Below are positions 33,444 through 42,382 of a stretch of DNA of 64,000 nucleotides, piece after piece (positions within the stretch are counted from its first letter, which is position 1; every line of letters begins with the position of its first letter). This DNA comes from Enterovirga aerilata (lineage in GTDB: Bacteria > Pseudomonadota > Alphaproteobacteria > Rhizobiales > Beijerinckiaceae). A program made the position numbers and the translations under genes. The stretch lies in assembly GCF_013044135.1 (NCBI RefSeq), contig NZ_JABEPP010000003.1, forward strand, positions 372,001 through 436,000, in the 5' to 3' direction. The notes below the pieces were generated by a model. It saw nothing but the letters and a program-made list of their open reading frames with translations. It had not been told where the DNA came from and ran no database searches.

Positions 33444-34436
33444 TCAGGGTTTCGGCGGCTCGATCTTCGCCGCCTTGATGATGCCTGCCCAGCGCGTCAC
33501 CTCCTCGCGCTGGAACGCCGCGAAGGCGTCGGGCTCGCGCCAGTTCAGGCTCATCCCCTGCTTGGCGATGTTGGCCTGGACCTCCGGCCTGTCGAGCGCG
33601 GCCTTGATCAGGTCGCGGTAGCGGTCGCGGATCGCGGGCGCGATCCCGGCGGGCGCGAAGATGGCGCACCAGGCATCCGCCTCGACGCCCGGGACGCCGG
33701 CGCCGGCAAGGGTCGGAAGATCGGGCAGGTGCGGGGAGGGCCGCGGCGAGGCGACGCCGAGCGCCCGGAGTTCCTGACCCTGCACCTGGCCGAGCACGGT
33801 CGGCACCGTCGCGAAGCTCATGTCCACGCGGCCGCCGATCAGATCCTGCAGCATCGGGGCGGCCCCGCGATACGGCACGTGGACGAGATTGGTCCCCGTC
33901 TGCGCCTTGAAGAGCTCCATCGTGAGATGCGAGGCGGAGCCGGGACCCGTCGAGCCGCAGGTGAGCTCGCGGCCTGAACTCCTCGCCAGGGAAAGCAGCC
34001 CGGCGACGTCCTCGGCGGGGAGATCCTTCCTGACGACGAGGAGGTGCTGCAGGTCCGCAAGGCCCGCCAGCGGAGCGAAATCCCTGATCGGGTCGTAGCC
34101 CCCGCCATCGGGCAGGAGCGAGATGTTCGTCGCGTGCGTCTGGTTCGTGGACAGGACGAGGGTATGCCCGTCCGGCTCCGAGCGGGCGACGCGCCGCGTG
34201 CCGAGCGCGCCCGAGGCGCCGGGCTGGTTCTCGACCACGACCGACTGGCCGAGAGGGCCCTGGATCCCCTCCGCCACGATGCGGGCCAGCACGTCCACGG
34301 CGCCCCCTGCCGGGTAGGGAACCACGATGGTCACCGTCCGGCTCGGCGCCCAACCCTGAGCCCAGGCCCGTCCGCCGGCGAGCGCGACGGCGGTCGCCCC
34401 GGCGCTCCGCAGCAGCATGCGTCGGCGATCGATCAT
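33444..34436 (-). CDS. Bug-family (TctC-like) periplasmic substrate-binding protein
   Basis: The protein has 330 residues. The N-terminus IDRRRMLLRSAGATAVALAGG is a Tat-like signal, cited in part (RRRMLLRSAG), with cleavage near AWA. The mature domain has VTIVVPYPAGGAVDVLARI, VVENQPGASGALGTRRVA and HVPYRGAAPMLQDLIGGRVD, the standard Bug/TctC landmarks. These receptors bind carboxylates for tripartite tricarboxylate transporters or signalling. The TctA/TctB membrane partners are absent here, so it is an orphan receptor with a LysE exporter gene 11 bases behind it. Confidence 0.92.
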   Translation of the reverse strand: MIDRRRMLLRSAGATAVALAGGRAWAQGWAPSRTVTIVVPYPAGGAVDVLARIVAEGIQGPLGQSVVVENQPGASGALGTRRVARSEPDGHTLVLSTNQTHATNISLLPDGGGYDPIRDFAPLAGLADLQHLLVVRKDLPAEDVAGLLSLARSSGRELTCGSTGPGSASHLTMELFKAQTGTNLVHVPYRGAAPMLQDLIGGRVDMSFATVPTVLGQVQGQELRALGVASPRPSPHLPDLPTLAGAGVPGVEADAWCAIFAPAGIAPAIRDRYRDLIKAALDRPEVQANIAKQGMSLNWREPDAFAAFQREEVTRWAGIIKAAKIEPPKP

Positions 34437-34552
34437 CTGGTCTCCCCCCTCCGTTCGGCGGCGCCCCCGGCGCGGCTTCCAGCCGGACGGTGCGGGCCTT
34501 AAAGGACGGCTCGGGGCCGGTCCAGGTTCGGACTGCCGCAGAGGGAAGATGC

Positions 34553-36310
34553 ATGCGCGAGGTGCTGAGCAGGCTGGTCCTCGCGCTGTCGCTCGGGGCC
34601 GCCGCCGGCGCGGCCGTCGCCCAGGAGGCTCCGCCCGGCATGCCGGCGAACGAGCCGGCCGCGATCCTGTCGGACCGGGCGCGCTTCCTGCCGGCGGTCG
34701 CGCGGAACGGGATGGTCGCCTCGCAGGAGGCGAAGGCGACGCGGATCGGCGTCGACATCCTGCGCCGGGGCGGCAACGCCGTCGACGCCGCGGTGGCCGT
34801 CGGCTTCGCGCTCGCGGTGACGCTGCCCCGCGCCGGCAATCTCGGCGGCGGCGGCTTCATGCTGGTGCATCTAGCGGCGCGGAACGAGACGGTCGCGATC
34901 GATTATCGCGAGACCGCGCCCGCGGCCGCCACGCGCGACATGTTTCTGGGACCCGGCGGCGAGCCGGATCCGAGGAAGTCCCGCGACAGCGGGCTTGCGG
35001 TCGGCGTTCCGGGCACGGTGGCAGGGCTCGCGCTGGCGCACCGGCACTACGGGTCAGGGCGCTTCGCGCTGGCGGAGCTGATCGCCCCGGCCGAGCGTCT
35101 CGCGCGCGAGGGCTTTGCGGTCGAGGACGATCTTGCCGATTCGCTCCCGGGTGCGGCCGGGCGCCTCGGCCGCTTCCCGTTGACGCGGGCGGTCTTCTTC
35201 GACGGCGACCGCCCGCTCGGGCGCGGCCAGCGGCTGGCCCAGCCCGATCTGGCGGATACGCTCGGCGCGATCGCGAGGGAGGGGCCGGACGCCTTCTACA
35301 AGGGGCAGACCGCGACGCGGCTTGCCGCCGCCGTCCGGGAGGCGGGCGGCGTGATGACGCCGGAGGACCTCGCCCGCTACCGGCCCCTGGTCCGGGAGCC
35401 GCTCCGGGGCACCTATCGCGGCCACGAGATCGTCTCCATGCCGCCTCCGAGCTCGGGTGGGGTCCATCTGATCCAGATCCTGAACATGCTGGAGGGCTAC
35501 GATCTGGCGGCGCTCGGGGCCGGCAGCGCCGATGGGATCCACCTCATGGCAGAGGCCATGAAGCCGGCCTATGCCGACCGCGCCGCCTGGCTCGGCGACC
35601 CCGACCGCGTGAAGGTCCCGGTCGCCGGCCTGGTCTCGAAGGAATATGCGGCCAAGCTCCGGGCGCGCATCGATCCCGCCCGGGCGCGCCCCGCGGACGA
35701 GATCGCGGCCGGCGATCCGCTGGCCCACGAGCCGGACCAGACCACGCATTACTCCGTCGTCGACCGGGACGGGAACGCGGTCTCGAACACCTATACCTTG
35801 AACTTCTCCTACGGCCTGGGGCTCGTGGCCGCCGGAACCGGCGTCCTGCTGAACAACGAGATGGACGATTTCGCTGCCAGGCCCGGCGCGACGAACGCCT
35901 ATGGGCTCGTGGGCGGGGAGGCGAACAGCGTCGCCCCGGGAGCACGGCCGCTTTCGTCCATGGCGCCGACCTTTGTCTTCCGCGACGGCAGGCTCGTCAT
36001 GGCGACCGGGAGCCCGGGCGGCAGCCGCATCATCACGACCGTGCTTCAGGTGATCCTTGGATACCTGGATTTCGACCTAAATATAGCCGAGGCGGTCGCC
36101 GCGCCGCGGATCCACCACCAATGGCGGCCTGACCGCCTGCTCGTCGAAACCGGGCTGTCGCCGGATACGTTGCGTCTCCTGCGTGACAGGGGACACCGGG
36201 TCGCCATCGGGTCGACCTCGGGCTCGGCGAGCTCGATCGTCGTCACGCGCGAGGGTCTTGCCGGCGCGGCCGATCCGCGCCAGCGCGGTACGCTGGCGGA
36301 AGGCTTCTGA
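34553..36310 (+). CDS. ggt: Gamma-glutamyltransferase
   Basis: Ggt is a periplasmic N-terminal nucleophile hydrolase that cleaves glutathione and other gamma-glutamyl compounds. The protein has 585 residues, starting at ATG 34553 after GAGGGAA. The signal peptide ends near AVAQE. The conserved GNAVDAAVAVGFALAVTLPRAGNLGGGGF is cited in part (AGNLGGGGFM). Self-cleavage before the catalytic Thr is expected at DQTTHYSVVD. PLSSMAPT and GSPGGSRI form the substrate pocket. It ends 14 bases before lemA but is probably an independent function. Confidence 0.93.
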   Translation: MREVLSRLVLALSLGAAAGAAVAQEAPPGMPANEPAAILSDRARFLPAVARNGMVASQEAKATRIGVDILRRGGNAVDAAVAVGFALAVTLPRAGNLGGGGFMLVHLAARNETVAIDYRETAPAAATRDMFLGPGGEPDPRKSRDSGLAVGVPGTVAGLALAHRHYGSGRFALAELIAPAERLAREGFAVEDDLADSLPGAAGRLGRFPLTRAVFFDGDRPLGRGQRLAQPDLADTLGAIAREGPDAFYKGQTATRLAAAVREAGGVMTPEDLARYRPLVREPLRGTYRGHEIVSMPPPSSGGVHLIQILNMLEGYDLAALGAGSADGIHLMAEAMKPAYADRAAWLGDPDRVKVPVAGLVSKEYAAKLRARIDPARARPADEIAAGDPLAHEPDQTTHYSVVDRDGNAVSNTYTLNFSYGLGLVAAGTGVLLNNEMDDFAARPGATNAYGLVGGEANSVAPGARPLSSMAPTFVFRDGRLVMATGSPGGSRIITTVLQVILGYLDFDLNIAEAVAAPRIHHQWRPDRLLVETGLSPDTLRLLRDRGHRVAIGSTSGSASSIVVTREGLAGAADPRQRGTLAEGF

Positions 36311-36324
36311 CGGAAGGGAAGAAT

Positions 36325-36918
36325 ATGGTTGGAACGGGTCTTCGCATCGGTCTCCTTGCCGGTCTCCTCAGTCTGGTGCTCGCCGGCTGCGGCATCAACA
36401 ACGTGCCGACGCTCGAAGAACGCGCGAAGGCCGCCTGGGCGGAGGTGCAGAACCAGTACCAGCGCCGGGCCGACCTCATCCCGAATCTCGTCGAGACCGT
36501 GAAGGGCTACGCCCAGCAGGAGCGCGAGGTGCTGACCCAGGTCATCGAGGCGCGTGCCAAGGCGACCAGCGTGCGGGTGGATGCCTCCACGATCACCGAC
36601 CCGGCGAAGTTCAGGGAGTTCCAGGAGGCCCAGAACCAGCTCTCGGGCGCACTGGGGCGGCTGCTTGCTACCGTGGAGAACTATCCGGATCTGAAGTCCA
36701 ACCAGAACTTCCTGGCCCTGCAGTCGCAGCTCGAAGGGACGGAGAACCGCATCGCGGTCGCGCGGCGCGACTACATCCAGACCGTCCAGGCCTACAACAC
36801 GGAGCTGCGCACGATCCCCGGGCGCTGGATCGCGGCCATCCTCTATCCGGACGCCAAGCCCATGGAGGTCTTCACGGCGACCCAGGGATCCGACCGCCCG
36901 CCGCAGGTGAAGTTCTGA
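36325..36918 (+). CDS. LemA family lipoprotein
   Basis: The protein has 197 residues with a lipobox (LVLAGC) at about residue 22, so it is membrane-anchored. The LemA core shows AWAEVQNQYQRRADLIPNLVETVKGYAQQE, cited in part (QYQRRADLIPNLVETVKGY), NQLSGALGRLLATVENYPDLKSNQNF (NYPDLKSN) and ENRIAVARRDY. LemA is an alpha-helical protein of unknown role, often encoded beside TPM-domain proteins, as here. A good ribosome site (GGAAGGGAAG) precedes the ATG. Confidence 0.94.
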   Translation: MVGTGLRIGLLAGLLSLVLAGCGINNVPTLEERAKAAWAEVQNQYQRRADLIPNLVETVKGYAQQEREVLTQVIEARAKATSVRVDASTITDPAKFREFQEAQNQLSGALGRLLATVENYPDLKSNQNFLALQSQLEGTENRIAVARRDYIQTVQAYNTELRTIPGRWIAAILYPDAKPMEVFTATQGSDRPPQVKF

Positions 36919-37003
36919 CGGGACCCCTTGCGCGCCCTCGGGACGGCCGTGGGCGGGCCCGCGGGCTTCCTGGAATGACGAAAGCTGCGACCCGGGTCTT
37001 CTG

Positions 37004-37819
37004 GTGCTGATCAGCTCGACATGCGTGCTGCCGAGCGGCGCCGCGCGGCGGCGCGGGCCGAAGCACGCGCTCTTCATCCTGCTTGCCCTGTGCGCACTGC
37101 TCGGGCCGGCTCTCGCCCAGAGCTTTCCCCCGCTCGCCGGCCGCGTCGTCGATGCCGCGAACCTGCTCGGCGCCGAGCAGCGCCGGGCCCTCGAGGCGAA
37201 GCTGAAGGCGCATGAGGACAGGACCACGGACCAGGTCGTGGTCGCCACCGTGCCGTCGCTCGGCGGGACCAGCATCGAGGACTTCGCCAACCGCCTCTTC
37301 CGCCACTGGCAGCTCGGCCAGAAGGCGAGGAACAACGGCGTGCTGCTCCTCGTCGCGCCGAACGAGCGCAAGGTGCGCATCGAGGTCGGCTACGGCCTCG
37401 AAGGCGCGCTGACGGACGCGCTCTCGGGCGTCATCATCCGGACCGCGATGGCGCCCCGCTTCAGGGCGGGCGATTTCGCAGGCGGCATCGACGCGGGCGT
37501 GGACGCCGTGCTCAGCATCCTGACCGGGGATGCGGAGGAATGGCAGCGACGGGCCAAGGTCCGCGCGGACGATCACGGCGAGCTCGACTGGTTCACGGTC
37601 GCCTTCATGCTCGTGATCCTCATCATCGTCATACGGGCGTTCTTCCGGAACGGCGGGGGGCCGAGCCGCTACCACCGGAGCCGCGGCGGCTCGTGGGTGA
37701 TCCTGCCGACGCCGGGCGGAGGCTGGGGCGGCGGGTTCTCGGGAGGAGGAGGCTTCGGCGGAGGCTTCTTCGGCGGAGGCGGCTCGTCGGGCGGCGGCGG
37801 CGCCTCGGGGTCATGGTGA
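37004..37819 (+). CDS. TPM-domain (YgcG-type) membrane protein
   Basis: The protein has 271 residues. A hydrophobic signal or anchor ends near ALAQS. A TPM domain follows (GRVVDAANLLG, TTDQVVVATVPSLGG, KVRIEVGYGLEGALTD), then one membrane helix at about 195-207 and a Gly/Ser tail (GGGWGGGFSGGGGFGGGFF), as is normal for this family. The Escherichia YgcG and plant TLP18.3 relatives share the domain. The role is unclear, with phosphatase activity reported for some. The GTG start at 37004 is uncertain; a second GTG lies seven codons later. It sits between LemA and a second TPM protein gene. Confidence 0.88.
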   Translation: MLISSTCVLPSGAARRRGPKHALFILLALCALLGPALAQSFPPLAGRVVDAANLLGAEQRRALEAKLKAHEDRTTDQVVVATVPSLGGTSIEDFANRLFRHWQLGQKARNNGVLLLVAPNERKVRIEVGYGLEGALTDALSGVIIRTAMAPRFRAGDFAGGIDAGVDAVLSILTGDAEEWQRRAKVRADDHGELDWFTVAFMLVILIIVIRAFFRNGGGPSRYHRSRGGSWVILPTPGGGWGGGFSGGGGFGGGFFGGGGSSGGGGASGSW

Positions 37820-37820
37820 C

Positions 37821-38429
37821 ATGCTGAGCGGCGACGAGCGTCTGCGGGTGGAGACGGCGATACGCGAGGCCGAGCGGGGCACCGCGGGCGAGATCGTCGT
37901 CGTGATCGCCCGGCAGTCGAGCGGCTACCGAGCCATTCCCTTCCTCTACGCGCTGATCGCGGCGCTGCTCGCGCCATGGCCGCTCATCCTGTGGACCGAG
38001 CTCGGCCCGGTGCGCATCTTCGCCGCGCAGCTCGGGGTCGCCATCCTGGTCCTGGCGCTCGGGGTATGGAGGCCGCTGCGGCTCCGCCTCGTCCCGGGCG
38101 CGATCAAGCGCGCGCGGGCCCGGGAGGCCGCCCAGCACGAATTCGTGAGCCGCGGCATGGCCGATACGCGAGGCCGCACCGGCGTGCTGCTCTACGTCTC
38201 CGCCGCCGAGCATCATGCGGAGGTGATCGGCGACGTGGCGATTTCCGGCCGTGTGCCGGAAGAGGAGTGGCGCGCCGTGATCGAGAGCCTCGTCGCGGCT
38301 TTCGCCCGCGGCGCCCGCGTCGAGGGCCTGACGCAAGCGGTCCGCGCCATCGGGGCGATCCTATCCCGCCATGCGCCGCCCGAGGTCGGCGATCGCGACG
38401 AGCTATCGAACCGGGTGGTGCTGCTGTGA
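37821..38429 (+). CDS. Second TPM-domain membrane protein
   Basis: The protein has 202 residues, beginning one base after the previous stop. ERGTAGEIVVVIARQSS at about 18-35 is the start of a TPM domain. It is interrupted by two hydrophobic helices (about 42-85) and then resumes (GRTGVLLYVSAAEHHAEVIGD). This split arrangement is usual for the second TPM protein of lemA-TPM-TPM operons. The 3' end overlaps the acyltransferase gene tail to tail by 27 bases. Confidence 0.86.
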   Translation: MLSGDERLRVETAIREAERGTAGEIVVVIARQSSGYRAIPFLYALIAALLAPWPLILWTELGPVRIFAAQLGVAILVLALGVWRPLRLRLVPGAIKRARAREAAQHEFVSRGMADTRGRTGVLLYVSAAEHHAEVIGDVAISGRVPEEEWRAVIESLVAAFARGARVEGLTQAVRAIGAILSRHAPPEVGDRDELSNRVVLL

Positions 38430-39377
38430 GGCGGCCGCCTGGGCCGGGGTCGAGGCCGGCACCCTCCAGCGCCGGTGCATCCAGAGCCATTGCTCGGGGG
38501 TCTCGCGCACCCAGCGCTCGACGACGGCGGTCATGGCCTGGGTCGCGCCCGCGACGTCGATCCGGCCCTCCGCGTCGCGCGGAAGGTCGAGCGGCGGCGT
38601 GAGCTCGATCCGGAAGCGGTGGCCCTGGAGCCGGATCACCCTCACGCCGTGGACGGGGCAGTCGTGGTGCCGTGCGAGCTTGGCGAGGAGCGGATTGGTC
38701 AGGGCCGGCCGTCCCATGAAGGACGTCACCACGCCGCGGGTGAAATGCTGGTCGATGAGCTGGCCGAGATGGCCGCCGCGCTCCAGCACGGCGGCGATCG
38801 CGAAGGCTGCCCCCCCGCCTGAGGACGCGGTCAGTCCGCCCATCGTGCCCGACCGCACCTCGTACACGAGCCGCGCCGCGGCCGGATCGTTCGGAGGCCG
38901 GAACACGGCGGTGGCGTCCAGGCCGAAGCGCGCCGCGCAGATCGCGGGAAGCTCCCAGTTGCCGAGATGTGCCGAGAAGACGATGCCCGGGAGGCCGTCG
39001 TCGCGGAGCTTGAGGAAGTGCTCGATGCCGACCACGTCCACACGGCCGGGCGTCGAAGCCTCGGGATCGTAGTCGAACAGCCGGTCGAGATGGGCGTATT
39101 CGGCCCCGGTGCGGCCGAGATTGGCCCATGCGCTGCGGGCGATGGCGCGTCGTTCGGCCTCCGACTTCTCCGGATAGACCGCCCTGAGATTCGCCAGAGC
39201 GATCCGGTGCTGCGGCAGCAGCGGTCCCACCGTTCGGACCAGCCAGGCGCCGAGATCGCTGGAGCGGTCCGGGCCGATGAGGCGCGCGAAGGCGAAGAGG
39301 CTCCGCACCGCGCCGGCCACGACGGCTCCGAGAAACCGTGCCTTCGCCGCGCGCAATACGGTTGTGAGAGGAGCCAT
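38403..39377 (-). CDS. lpxXL: Lipid A acyltransferase (LpxXL/LpxL family)
   Basis: The protein has 324 residues of the lysophospholipid acyltransferase family. The catalytic HLGNWE gives H137 and E142 (H-x4-E), with LIDQHFTRGVVTSFMGRPA downstream. At the end of an acpXL operon this enzyme is expected to move the C28 hydroxy-acyl group from AcpXL to lipid A on the inner membrane. It follows the flippase gene by three bases. The substrate assignment rests on the operon, since sequence alone would fit any HtrB-type enzyme. Confidence 0.87.
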   Translation of the reverse strand: MAPLTTVLRAAKARFLGAVVAGAVRSLFAFARLIGPDRSSDLGAWLVRTVGPLLPQHRIALANLRAVYPEKSEAERRAIARSAWANLGRTGAEYAHLDRLFDYDPEASTPGRVDVVGIEHFLKLRDDGLPGIVFSAHLGNWELPAICAARFGLDATAVFRPPNDPAAARLVYEVRSGTMGGLTASSGGGAAFAIAAVLERGGHLGQLIDQHFTRGVVTSFMGRPALTNPLLAKLARHHDCPVHGVRVIRLQGHRFRIELTPPLDLPRDAEGRIDVAGATQAMTAVVERWVRETPEQWLWMHRRWRVPASTPAQAAASQQHHPVR

Positions 39378-39380
39378 GGG

Positions 39381-40610
39381 TCAGGGTTTCGAAACGGCGG
39401 CCGGGCGACGCAGCTCGACGAGGGAGAACGCCCAGCCGAGGACGACGAGCGCCGTGAAGCCCGCGAGGTTGGAGAGAATGGCCCCGCTTACGCCAAGTCG
39501 CGGAACCGCAACAAGCGCGACAGCCAGCGCGATGCCGCAGGCTGCGAGGCTGGGAAACGCGATCGGGACGGCACGGCCGCGGGAGAACAGGATGGGCTGG
39601 CACATCTGGTAGAGCGTCGCGAGAACCACGGATATGAGCAGGACACGGAGCGCCGAAGCCGATGGGCCGAAGCTCGGCCCGAAGGTCAGGGCGATGAATT
39701 CGGGCGCGACCGCCGCCGCAATCGCGCAGGTCGAGGCCGAGAAGGCCAGGACCGAGGCGCCGCCGCGCATCCGCGTGCTCCTGCTGAACCAGCCGTGCCG
39801 TCCGACATGGGTGATGAGGACGCCGCCGAAGGCCGCCGGCCCGACCAGCGCGGCTTCCTGGATCGTCAGCGCGACGCTGTAGAGGCCGGTTTCGTCGAGC
39901 GGCGCATGGGATCCGAGCACGATCAGCCCGATCCGGGGTACCGCGAAGATGGCGAGCGAGGCGATCCAGCCGGCACCCAGCAGCGCCGTGATCCGATGCA
40001 CGAGCTCGAGGCTGGGCTTCGGGCTGTCGATCCTGGGGCCCAGGCAGGCGAGCGCGAGAACGAGCTCCAGCACGGCCGTGAAGACGAAGACGGCGATCGC
40101 CGTCGACAGGTCGAGCCGGCCCTGGAGCCAGTAATAGAGGAGGAACGCGACCTGGATGATCCGCGGCCAGACGTGGACGGCCAGCACCGGCAGGACCCGC
40201 GCCTCGATCTGGAGAAGGGTGGTGAGGGCAAGGGTCGTCGCGGTGACCGGGACGCAGAGCCAGGCGAGAAGGAGATGCGGCCTCGCCTCCGGCCCGATAT
40301 GTCCGTCCAGCAGCACATAGGCTGCGAGCGGCAGCGTGAGGAGCGAGCCCGCGAGCGACAGGAGCACGAGCGTCGCGGGAAGGCGCCGCGGCGCCGAGAG
40401 CGCCACCGAACGCACGACGGCCGGAGGTGCGATCAGGGCGATCTGGATCGCTATGCCGACGAGCGTCACGAGCCAGGCATAGACCGCGCGACCCTCCGGA
40501 CCGAGCGCGCGGGCCACCAGGATCGTCCCGAGCAGGCTGATGCCGAGCCCGGTGAACTGCGCGACGGTGAGGAAGGCGGTCTGGCGGGCGACTCGCCCAA
40601 CATGCGACAT
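39381..40610 (-). CDS. Wzx/MATE-like polysaccharide flippase family protein
   Basis: The protein has 409 residues with about twelve hydrophobic helices. The start ARQTAFLTVAQFTGLGISLLGTILVARALGPEGRAVYAW, cited in part (LVARALGPEGRAVYAW), is characteristic of oligosaccharide flippases. No neighbouring glycosyltransferase is present. It is placed between the dehydrogenase and acyltransferase genes of the VLCFA lipid A operon, where rhizobial versions of the cluster have nothing to my knowledge. Its cargo is unknown. Confidence 0.82.
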   Translation of the reverse strand: MSHVGRVARQTAFLTVAQFTGLGISLLGTILVARALGPEGRAVYAWLVTLVGIAIQIALIAPPAVVRSVALSAPRRLPATLVLLSLAGSLLTLPLAAYVLLDGHIGPEARPHLLLAWLCVPVTATTLALTTLLQIEARVLPVLAVHVWPRIIQVAFLLYYWLQGRLDLSTAIAVFVFTAVLELVLALACLGPRIDSPKPSLELVHRITALLGAGWIASLAIFAVPRIGLIVLGSHAPLDETGLYSVALTIQEAALVGPAAFGGVLITHVGRHGWFSRSTRMRGGASVLAFSASTCAIAAAVAPEFIALTFGPSFGPSASALRVLLISVVLATLYQMCQPILFSRGRAVPIAFPSLAACGIALAVALVAVPRLGVSGAILSNLAGFTALVVLGWAFSLVELRRPAAVSKP

Positions 40611-40658
40611 GCCCCGGCTGTAGCCCAGGAACGCCGCGGTGGCACGGCTTGGGGCACC

Positions 40659-41681
40659 TCAGAGGGTCGCGATCACCTTGCCGAAGACCCGGCGGGATTC
40701 GAGCTTCTCCAGGCCGCGCGCGAAATCCGCAATCGGCAGGACCTCGTCGAGCACCGGCGTGAGCCCGCCCGCCATCTTGGCGAGCGAATCCGTGATGTTG
40801 GCCATCCGGCAGCCGAAGGAGCCCGTGATCCGATATTGCTGCTGGAAGAGCTGCATCAGGTTCATGGAAGTGGACACGCCCGAGGTCGAGCCGCAGGTCA
40901 CGAGCCGGCCGCCGCGCTTCAGGCAGAGGAGGGAGCCGTTCCAGGTCCCGGCACCCACATGCTCGAAGACGACATCGACGCCGCGCCGCTTCGTCAGCCG
41001 CCTGACCTCGCCCTCGAACCGCTCCGACCGATAGTTGATGACGTGGTCGGCTCCGAGCCCGCGCGCCCTGTCGGCCTTCGCATCGTCGCCGACCGTCGTG
41101 AACACCGTGCAGCCGATCGCCTTCGCCATCCGGATCGCGGCCGTGCCGATGCCGGATCCCCCGGCATGGACGAGGATCGATTCGCCGGGCTCGAGCCGGG
41201 CGTTGTCGAACAGCATGTGCTGCACCGTACCGTACGCGATGGGCGCGCAGGCCGCGTCCTCGAACGAGACGCCGTCCGGAACGGGCAGGACCAGTCGGGC
41301 GGGCATGTTGACGAACTCGCGCGAGAATCCGTCGAGGTGGAAGCCCATGATGCCGCCCACCTCCTCGCAGAGGTTGTCGCGCCCCTCCCGGCAGGCGCGG
41401 CAGCGGCCGCAGGTCATGGCGCCGTACATGACGACCCGCTGACCGGGGACGAGCGCCGAAACACCTTGGCCGACGGACGCGATCTCGCCCGAGGCTTCGG
41501 CGCCTACTACCACGGGCAGCTTGCGGCGCGCGAAGGCCATACCGCGAAAGCCCCACACATCGATGTGATTGAGCCCGACCGCGCGCACCCGGATCTGCAC
41601 CTCGCCGGGCCCGGGCGGGGGAGGGGGCTCGACCTCGCCGAGCCGGAGGTCGCGGTCGCCGAAGAGCTGGAGGGCTTTCAT
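40659..41681 (-). CDS. Zinc-type alcohol dehydrogenase/quinone reductase of the VLCFA cluster
   Basis: The protein has 340 residues of the medium-chain dehydrogenase family. The structural zinc cysteines are in CGRCRACREGRDNLC. The nucleotide loop is HAGGSGIGTAAIRMA. A homologous adh gene is a constant member of rhizobial acpXL clusters and may act in acyl-chain synthesis as a reductase. Its ATG overlaps the stop of the toxin gene by four bases (ATGA), so translation is coupled to the toxin. Confidence 0.88.
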   Translation of the reverse strand: MKALQLFGDRDLRLGEVEPPPPPGPGEVQIRVRAVGLNHIDVWGFRGMAFARRKLPVVVGAEASGEIASVGQGVSALVPGQRVVMYGAMTCGRCRACREGRDNLCEEVGGIMGFHLDGFSREFVNMPARLVLPVPDGVSFEDAACAPIAYGTVQHMLFDNARLEPGESILVHAGGSGIGTAAIRMAKAIGCTVFTTVGDDAKADRARGLGADHVINYRSERFEGEVRRLTKRRGVDVVFEHVGAGTWNGSLLCLKRGGRLVTCGSTSGVSTSMNLMQLFQQQYRITGSFGCRMANITDSLAKMAGGLTPVLDEVLPIADFARGLEKLESRRVFGKVIATL

Positions 41682-41977
41682 GTGATGGGCCGGCCTGGCG
41701 AAGTGGGACGTTGCTGACGCTCGTGAAACAGAGCGAGAATCAGCACCTCGTCTCGTTCCACCTGATAGATGATGATGTAGCGGGTTCCCGATACGACGAG
41801 TTCCCGGACATCGCGTTGCGGCATCGGCCGTCCGATATGCGGCGTTCGTGCAAGCCGTCCTGCAGCCTCTTCGATCCGACGTACGATGCGGGCGGCGGCT
41901 TTGCGATCCGCTTGCTGGAGGTAGGTCTCAGCCGCACGAAGTTGCCGTAGCGCCGGAGAGGTCCACCGGACCTTCAC
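41678..41977 (-). CDS. RelE/ParE-superfamily toxin
   Basis: The protein has 99 residues: VRWTSPALRQLRAAETYLQQ, the IEEAAGRLARTPHIGRPMP loop, RELVVSGTRYIIIYQVERDEVLILALFHERQ in part (YIIIYQVERDEVLIL). This is the ParE/RelE pattern; ParE members poison gyrase and RelE members cut mRNA. GTG is the start, overlapping the antitoxin stop by four bases. Its own stop overlaps the dehydrogenase start, so the toxin gene is locked into the lipid A operon on both sides. Confidence 0.88.
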   Translation of the reverse strand: MKVRWTSPALRQLRAAETYLQQADRKAAARIVRRIEEAAGRLARTPHIGRPMPQRDVRELVVSGTRYIIIYQVERDEVLILALFHERQQRPTSPGRPIT

Positions 41978-42231
41978 GCCCGGTATTTCGAGAAGACGGC
42001 TTCCACCTCCTCGTCGGCGGCGAAATCGCCCTTCTCAGCCGCCGCGAGGCCCTCATCGATCAACGCGAGCTGCCAGTCCTCGAAGTGGCGGCCTTCCGAA
42101 TCCACAGACGAGACCAGGTCAGCCACGGCCATCTGGACGACGTGCTCGCGAGTCGTGCCGCGCTCGGCAGCCAAGGCCTCCAAGCGGGCAAGTACGGTCT
42201 CGTCGATCTGGACGGTTAGCGCCGCAGACAT
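41974..42231 (-). CDS. Ribbon-helix-helix (ParD/CopG-type) antitoxin
   Basis: The protein has 85 residues. ALTVQIDETVLARLEALAAERG with TTREHVVQMAVADLV is a ribbon-helix-helix DNA-binding domain. The acidic C-terminus (EKGDFAADEEVEAVFSKYRA) would wrap the toxin. The antitoxin precedes the toxin, as usual, and overlaps it by four bases. The 151-base gap upstream (42232-42382) is the only place in this cluster where a separate, autoregulated promoter would fit. Confidence 0.85.
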   Translation of the reverse strand: MSAALTVQIDETVLARLEALAAERGTTREHVVQMAVADLVSSVDSEGRHFEDWQLALIDEGLAAAEKGDFAADEEVEAVFSKYRA

Positions 42232-42382
42232 GGGGTCATCCCGAGGTTCATTCGCGGAAGGAGCCGCTTCTCGCTTCGCGACCCGGCCGTAGATATTCCG
42301 GTGTCGCACCCTCGTCCACCTGCAGAGGCGCTCGGTCCGGTCATCGCAGCAGGGATCTCGTTCCGGGGCCTCGATCCGCCTG

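Noticed and set aside
37700-37817. Tandem repeat array in the Gly-codon-rich region
   Set aside because: It encodes the normal Gly/Ser tail of a TPM-domain protein and shows no independent repeat unit.
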